A stretch of 64,000 nt of DNA, taken from contig JAUIRK010001034.1 of NCBI GenBank assembly GCA_030549495.1, forward strand, positions 434,001-498,000. The letters run 5' to 3'. This DNA is from Nectonema munidae (Eukaryota; Nematomorpha; Nectonematoida; Nectonematidae). The first letter of the stretch is position 1; the number at the start of each line of letters is the position of its first letter. Positions 58,684-64,000 of the stretch are shown here, piece after piece. The position numbers and the translations under genes were made by a program. Below the pieces are notes generated by a model. It did no database searches. It was not told the DNA's origin and saw nothing but the letters and a program-made list of their open reading frames with translations.

Positions 58684-60010
58684 GAAAAAGAAAATGAATT
58701 ACTAATAATTAATTTAATTAGTTTATTTAAATTATTTAATGATAATAATTTTAGATTAAAATTTACCAAAGAAATAAACTTAGTAGAAATTTGTTTTCTT
58801 GATATTAAAATTAGGCTCGCTTCGCATAATTATATTGCCACTCCTAATACTAACCGTTTATTTATTACTTCTCTTTATAAAAAACCTACTAAATCTGATA
58901 TTTCAATAAGATCTGATTCTTGCCATGATGAACACATAAAGTTTGGATTGATTGTTACCGAATGCAATAGAATTCTTAGATTTAATAATACCATTAAAAT
59001 TTTGAAATTAGATATAATCAAAATGAAAGAAAGTTTCTTGCAAATTGGATATCCTATATTAACAATTACCAAAGCATTTCACAAAGCGCTATATTCACAT
59101 TAAATAATAAATATAATAGATTTCACGAATAAATTAATTCCAATATGTTTGAAGATGTTTTTCAGAGATTGAATTTTATTCTCCTAAAGAAAAATTATTC
59201 CTAGTAAAACAAAATATGTGTAAAAAAATTGTTTTTCCTTTTTATAATGAAATTACCCCATAGGTGTGACAAAAAGTGCCAAAACATAAAACCATCAACG
59301 ACTGTGTATACAAAATTACTTATAATATTTGTAATGAAGAATATATAGGCGAAACAAGTCGTCCTTTATTTATAAGATATAGAGAACATAAGACAATAAA
59401 TCTGAAAATAAACCTTTAGGTAAACATTGTTTAAAACATGAAATTTCTGAAATAATACTTAAATTAAAAATGATTTGCAAAACATATGGTTATATAGATC
59501 GTATTTGTAAAGAAAAATTTTTAATTGAAAATTTTAACCCTAAAATCAATATTCAATATAATAGTTAATTAATTTTGTTTGATTCATATAATATTGTATT
59601 TTAATACTAATTTATTGTTTTTTAATTTCTCCTTTATTGTTATCACTTATAATAATTAACTTCAGCATCATAATAATTACTAATATCCATTGTAAGTCTT
59701 TTAGTTTAAAATACACATTTATTATTTTTCTTTGTCATAACAATTTTCACTTGCGTTTATCACCTTCTCGCTGTCCTATACATAAACTTTTGTATAACTT
59801 ACATCTAATTAACACCTCATTATTGTCCTATTCATAATCTTTTGTTTAACTTGTACCTAATTAACACCTTCAACTTACTTGCTGTATGATAAAACATTCA
59901 CCATAATTTCTATATATCGCGTTACTTCACTTTTCAACTTTGATAAAGGCAGGTTTGCCGAAAACGTTTACTTTATTTTTCCAAATAAAGTGTCCTTCAG
60001 AATTAGTATA
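58684..60010 (+). mobile_element. 5'-truncated Penelope-like element with 13-bp target duplication
   Basis: TACTCAATGTTTT occurs at 58671-58683 and again at 60011-60023, directly flanking the insert. The plus strand encodes the C-terminal RT region (LKFTKEINLVEICFLDIKI, LYKKPTKSDISIRSDSCHD) and a GIY-YIG endonuclease (EEYIGETSRPLFIRYREHK). The 3' part has GATAAAGGCAGGTTTGCCGA, typical of Penelope relatives. The long frame at 58609-59103 is a chimera: Tigger codons followed by Penelope codons. The copy is truncated and broken. Confidence 0.88.
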
Positions 60011-60023
60011 TACTCAATGTTTT

Positions 60024-60462
60024 TATCACTCTTAATTTTTGAAATCTAACATCTGTAGTTTCCGAACATTTAATGAATGAAAAAAAAAGTGTCATTGATG
60101 ATGTATCAAACGAAATTAAAATACTTTCTAGTAATTTTTCTCACGTAAACATTATTACTTAAATAAAATTTAATAAAACGTAAACATTATGCAAGAAACA
60201 GAGAGCAATGTCGTAGTATGAAGTAAATTGGGATCTTGATCAAAAAGATATATTGGATGTTGAACAAAGTATGGATAATAGTTCTAAAGAATAAGAAGAA
60301 GAATTAATTATCATCAGACAAGTTAAAATCTGTATCTTGACAATTAAAAAATTAGCTCTGCAAAAAGGAAATAATGAATTTTTCAAAAGAGCTATTGATC
60401 TAGAAAGCATGGATCAAAAGTTCAACCTTGAAAGAAAGAAAGATTCAGATTTTTTTAAATAA
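60024..60462 (+). pseudogene. Tigger/pogo transposase remnant, part 2 (C-terminus)
   Basis: After the second target-duplication copy the frame gives QCFYHS, the continuation expected of the Tigger CFxxAGF block. Later come an acidic stretch and IKKLALQKGNNEFFKRAIDL followed by ESMDQKFNLERKKDSDFF and a stop at about 60462, as at the C-terminus of Tigger proteins. Confidence 0.65.
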
Positions 60463-61130
60463 TGTTCATTATTTCACAATTGATTTAATAAATTTTATTT
60501 TTGTCATTTTTATGTAAACCTTTTTAACAGCGTCACCTGTCTAAAAGAGCCACTTGGGGTTTCTACTATAAAAACCTAAATTTATTTGTAGATTTTTATA
60601 AAATAATTTTCGTTTTCAATTTTTTTATAAATCAAACTTTGTTTTTATTCTTAAAATTTTATTATTAAACCAATATTTTTGAGCGCTATATTTTGACTAC
60701 CTATTTTATTTAAAATTTATAAAAATTAATTAAAAAAAGTTTTTGAGATAGTAAATTTTTCGTAAAATATAATTTCTACTGAACTTAGTATTATTAAATA
60801 TTTCATTGGTGAGAATCTAAATTTTTTTACCAATTATACTAATATGATTTATATTTAGGAATACTCGAATAACGTCTGATCTCGCGTGTCATGCGATCCC
60901 TTGATTTTCACCAATAAATTTTTCTTATCGTGTATAATAATGCGCGATTCTTTAAAATATTTATTATATATATGAAGAAAAATTTTTCAGTAGGAAGAGA
61001 TTTAGGAAAGTCTTTTATGTAGAAAGTAGGATGACATCCTAGGTCCTCTTGTTTTGTATCTAATTTTATTTTTGAGTGTATGTATATATGCTTCACTTTA
61101 TGTGAGCTGATATATGCGCGAATTGTTTAG
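60463..61130. other. AT-rich intron end
   Basis: No further element recognised before the next SLC6 exon. Confidence 0.5.
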
Positions 61131-61260
61131 GCTTGGGCTTTGCAATGATCATCGTAGCTTTCATAATTTCTTCGTATCACAGCGTCATCGTCACCTGGTC
61201 GATGTTTTACTTTTTCAAATCCTTCGGAAAAGTCTTTCCTTGGGCTTCTTGTGATAACAG
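61131..61260 (+). CDS. SLC6 transporter exon 3 (TM3)
   Basis: The acceptor AATTGTTTAG ends at 61130; the donor AACAG|GTTATA begins at 61261. It continues the frame (CAA G|GC TTG GGC) and encodes GLGFAMIIVAFIISSYHSVI, then VTWSMFYFFKSFGKVFPWAS and CDN. It keeps the PWxxCDN motif with the first extracellular-loop-2 cysteine. The second Tyr of the usual TM3 YY pair (Tyr176 in SERT, an extracellular-gate and substrate-site residue) is His. Confidence 0.92.
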
Positions 61261-61439
61261 GTTATATTTTCTCATTTCAAAAATTTTAGCAATCCAAAAA
61301 TTCTTACTTTTTGGTTTTTTTATTAAAACATAACAACATAACTTATTTTATTAAGCAAAAAGAAGGTTGTTAAACCTATGAAAATTGCATCTAAAAATAA
61401 TAACTTCAAATAATGAGATATTTGAATTTTCATAAGACG

Positions 61440-61740
61440 AAATATCACAAGTGTAAAAACTTGAGAGGACTCCAATGGAAGTTTAATCTATTTTTAAAAA
61501 TATTTAATGTTGCTGCATCCACAATATTTTGGGGTAGATTGTTCCAATCTTTAATTGAAGATTTAGAGAAATAAGTTTTTCTAAAAGTGCCATATTGAGA
61601 GTCTAGTTAAAGTTTTAAGGAATTACATCGAGAAATACGTGATGCCATTGGAGGTAAAACTTATCTTTGTATGTCAATATTTTTCTTCAGTATATTATAA
61701 CTAGTTATCATTTTTTGTCTTTTAATTCTATAAGAAGAAA
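61440..61740 (-). pseudogene. LINE C-terminal fragment (CR1/L2-like)
   Basis: The minus strand encodes GTFRKTYFSKSSIKDWNNLP, then QNIVDAATLNIFKNRLNFHW. This is the common tail block of CR1/L2-type reverse transcriptases (RxxFFSxRxxxxWNxLPxxVVxAxSLNxFKxxLD). It is a short, 5'-truncated copy. The family differs from the LINE at 46770. Confidence 0.7.
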
Positions 61741-63097
61741 TTAATTAATACTGCTCTTTTTTTTTAATCATTATGACCTCCTAATAATCCCATCTTCAAA
61801 AAATATACAAGTCTGTATCCATCATGATACATTCTTTATTCATGTTCATAAAAGGATGATTACATTGATTTATACTAGGTTGAAAATCACTATAAACGAA
61901 GTGTATATAGAATAGGGCAGCTTTACTTCACATATGCTATGTATCTTAACAAAATGTCTGATTACCCTAATTGATATTAAATTGGGCATTTTTAGAAGCA
62001 AAGCAACAGATAAGCAAGATATAGTATTTATAAATAGAAATACAGTTTTTATTATACTTCAAACTACCCATACATTATATATCGACGGTATGTGTGTTGT
62101 AAAATTGACTCATAAAACTCATGATAATAAGACTGCTTTTCATTGGTTGGTATAAATATAATATCACCAAATAAGTCAAAATATAGAATGGGGATATTTT
62201 TTTATTAAATACGACATTTTGAATGATCAAAACGGAAAATCGTCATACAACCATAAATATATATCGAGATACTTTATATAAGAACAAGACACTTCTATCC
62301 CTAATGCATCCCAGTAGCAGTTTTAGATATGAGGGGGAGGGGGGGGGGGGGGCGATCGCTTAATAAAGGAGGGTCATTGGTATATCCCACTCCTTGAATG
62401 CATATAATATTTCACATACGTTGTTGCATGAAAGGTTCCTTTGTAAGCCATTTCTATTATACTATGAATTACATTTTTTAAAACGCTGTATTAAGCAAAA
62501 CAATGTCAACTTATTAGGCAATTTATTTGAATGTAGGAGATTCTTCGGTATAAAAACATTTTTGAAAACGTTTGAAGATTTTGTATATATGGTGCATTGG
62601 TAACATCTCCGAAATCATTTTTTCAGTTAAAATGTTTTGTTTCTTTTATTTTTGCGCCATATTCTGATGTAAAAATGTTAGCTGATTTTTAGGGTATTTT
62701 GAAGACGAATTTCTTACAGATTTAGCCAAAAAATTGTACTGATTCATTGGACGAAATCAATACATCCGTGTCCTGTTTAATTTTTATATTCTCTGACTTC
62801 GTGTATATTTTTCATTTTATTCTGAACATTCGGTGTTGCCTGAATCATCTTTTAGTAACGATTCCATAAATAGATAATATATAAAAAACAAAATCCAAAA
62901 AAGTTAAGAAACAGATGAATGCAGAATAATTGAAAAAAAATAATGAATGCATCTATTCTAAGTTGAATAACAAATAGCAAAAAATTTAAGTACTTTTTCA
63001 TTTTATCAAAAACATAATGGAACATTTTTTATCGATTTCTTGGAACCCATTTTATGCATTTGAGGGTAGGCAGACACATGAGATGGTATGAATAGTA

Positions 63098-63223
63098 CAG
63101 TAGAACTCAAGTATCGGAACAGGTTCGGAAACGAATAAATTGTTCGGATAAGTAAAAACTTTCTTTCTTTCTCTCTTTCTTTAGCTGGGCACGTCAGTTG
63201 TTCGGATACTCGAGGTTTCACTG
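63098..63223. mobile_element. pogo/Tigger-type MITE, TA-flanked
   Basis: TA at 63096-63097 and 63224-63225. The left end CAGTAGAACTCAAGTATCGG pairs with the right end, whose reverse complement is CAGTGAAACCTCGAGTATCC. It is 126 bp with a CTTT-rich interior. Confidence 0.85.
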
Positions 63224-63402
63224 TAGATAGAAATTAAGAGAGTAAAGATTTGATAAGATAGAAAGTTAAGGATGCGTTTTATTAGGTCAACTTACTCGTA
63301 TGCATTTTTCTAAGGCGTAGTTATATTTAAACATCATTGTTCTTTTCTTTTCAAATTTATTAATATAATTTATAAAAAAAATGTTACTTATTATTTGCAC
63401 AG

Positions 63403-63498
63403 ATGGAACACAGAGCAATGCTTTTCTTCAGAATTGTTCGTGAACGAACCTAACAGAAGCGAAATCAATAACATCTCTTCAACTGTTGAGTTTTTTAA
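63403..63498 (+). CDS. SLC6 transporter exon 4 (extracellular loop 2)
   Basis: The acceptor TTATTTGCACAG ends at 63402 and the donor TTTTTAA|GTAATT begins at 63499. In frame (AG|A TGG) it encodes RWNTEQCFSSELFVNEPNRS and EINNISSTVEFF. WNTxxC supplies the partner of the conserved loop-2 disulfide, and NNIS is a potential N-glycosylation site. STVEFF corresponds to the SSVEEFW block before TM4. TM4-12 lie beyond the window. Confidence 0.9.
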
Positions 63499-63864
63499 GT
63501 AATTATCTCCTTTTTTCAAACTCTGAATATACGTTCTTTCTTTCACACGCATCAATTGTACCAAGAAGTATGACAGTTATGCGAGAGACAGCAGTAAGTG
63601 TGTTCAATCCTTCTTCAGTTAAGACCTTTTTAAGCGTTATTTTTATGCGTTTTTTGAAGGGAATAAAAATGCTAAATACTCTACCTCAATTTATATTATC
63701 CACTGAAAGTGAAAAATGACAAATTTCACTTTCCTATTATTTGCTGGAATGGAGGCAGCCTTTTTACAATGTTATCTATCATTTTATAAACCTTGTGTCC
63801 TTGTTTTTATGCACATGTTTTCAAGTTTGTTCTTAACAAATAATGATCTATAAATCTAGAAACT

Positions 63865-63935
63865 AATGTCGGCAGATGACTTATTGGTAGGAGCCTAGGG
63901 TATTGATCCAGATGATCTGGGTTCGATTTCCAAAA
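63865..63935 (+). mobile_element. tRNA-derived SINE head
   Basis: TTATTGGTAGGAGCC (A-box-like) and TGGGTTCGATTTCC (B box) with tRNA-like spacing. Body and tail not defined before the window ends. Confidence 0.5.
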
Positions 63936-64000
63936 TATCTGAAATATAATTCCAGAGTACCGCGTCCCTTTATCAAGCAATGGAGAAAAGAGCTGCAACG

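Larger units (their letters stand above)
55798..61130 (+). other. Large SLC6 intron (5.3 kb) rich in nested elements
   Basis: Holds a SINE (56212-56350), a tRNA-like fragment near 56758-56790 (TGTTCGAATCCCAGG), a GAT microsatellite (56886-56904), a hAT-like left end CAGTGGCGATTCTAG near 56954 without a partner, a copy of an unclassified transposon gene, and a Tigger split by a Penelope-like element. Confidence 0.7.
61261..63402 (+). other. SLC6 intron after the TM3 exon
   Basis: Contains a minus-strand LINE tail, a G-tract at 62332-62352, and a Tigger-type MITE at 63098-63223. No other gene recognised. Confidence 0.6.

Noticed and set aside
58609-59103. 164-codon ORF as a single gene
   Set aside because: It is a junction of Tigger and Penelope-like sequence at a target-site duplication, not a real fusion gene.
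62330-62353. G-tract near 62332 as the end of a TTAA or hAT element
   Set aside because: No partner end or target duplication was found nearby, although a similar C-tract lies at 11342-11362.
1-64000. CRISPR arrays, bacterial operons, rRNA genes
   Set aside because: Spliced animal exons and eukaryotic transposons dominate. The tandem repeats lack spacer structure, and no rRNA sequence was recognised.

Overview
This is a strongly AT-rich, repeat-dense animal nuclear window. Small, well-separated exons of conserved metazoan genes sit in a matrix of nested transposable elements. The mix (piggyBac, pogo/Tigger and hAT DNA transposons, Penelope-like elements, CR1/Jockey-like LINEs, tRNA-derived SINEs, TTAA-flanked MITEs) together with arthropod-like promoter layout suggests an arthropod with a bloated AT-rich genome, possibly a crustacean. 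That placement is an inference and the species is not identified.

Host genes. I recognise three. (1) A minus-strand internal exon of a UBL3-type membrane-anchored ubiquitin-fold protein (4631-4739). (2) A plus-strand exon carrying the whole conserved part of mitochondrial ribosomal protein mS33/MRPS33 (about 30932-31383). (3) The first four recognisable coding exons of an SLC6 (Na+/Cl- coupled neurotransmitter/amino-acid symporter) gene on the plus strand (53164-53448, 55663-55797, 61131-61260, 63403-63498). It runs off the right edge, and every splice junction keeps frame. A TATA-driven candidate secreted-peptide gene occurs twice in inverted orientation (near 19030 and 33372) and looks decayed.

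Layout. 0-4.6 kb: two piggyBac remnants and a hAT remnant. 4.6-17 kb: the UBL3 exon, a TTAA MITE, a hAT transposase fossil, a third piggyBac remnant and much anonymous AT-rich sequence. 17.2-19.3 kb: repeat unit A (Penelope fragment plus peptide-gene copy) carrying insertions that its inverted partner, unit B (33.1-34.6 kb), lacks. 19.3-20.4 kb: the 5' part of a LINE. 21.1-28.9 kb: a nest in which a hAT element with perfect 8-bp target duplications contains a piggyBac with TTAA ends, which contains a LINE; MITEs and a SINE lie alongside. 30.9-31.4 kb: MRPS33. 36.9-39.1 kb: a nearly full-length Tigger. 40-40.6 kb: a copy of an unclassified transposon-associated family. 41.96-43.74 kb: a near-perfect palindrome with 858-bp arms and a 62-bp loop. 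44.7-46 kb: tandem duplications. 46.7-53.1 kb: a LINE split by a 4.28-kb TTAA-flanked element that carries two minisatellites of about 150 bp. 53.1-64 kb: the SLC6 gene, whose introns hold a hAT MITE, SINEs, a Tigger split by a Penelope-like element with a 13-bp target duplication, a LINE tail and a Tigger-type MITE.

Most interesting: the giant palindrome; the 4.28-kb TTAA element with two satellites; a GGGTC-N5-GACCC palindrome that I found only in the piggyBac elements; a LINE lineage whose 3' end carries a tRNA-like module; and non-canonical residues at key sites of the SLC6 protein.
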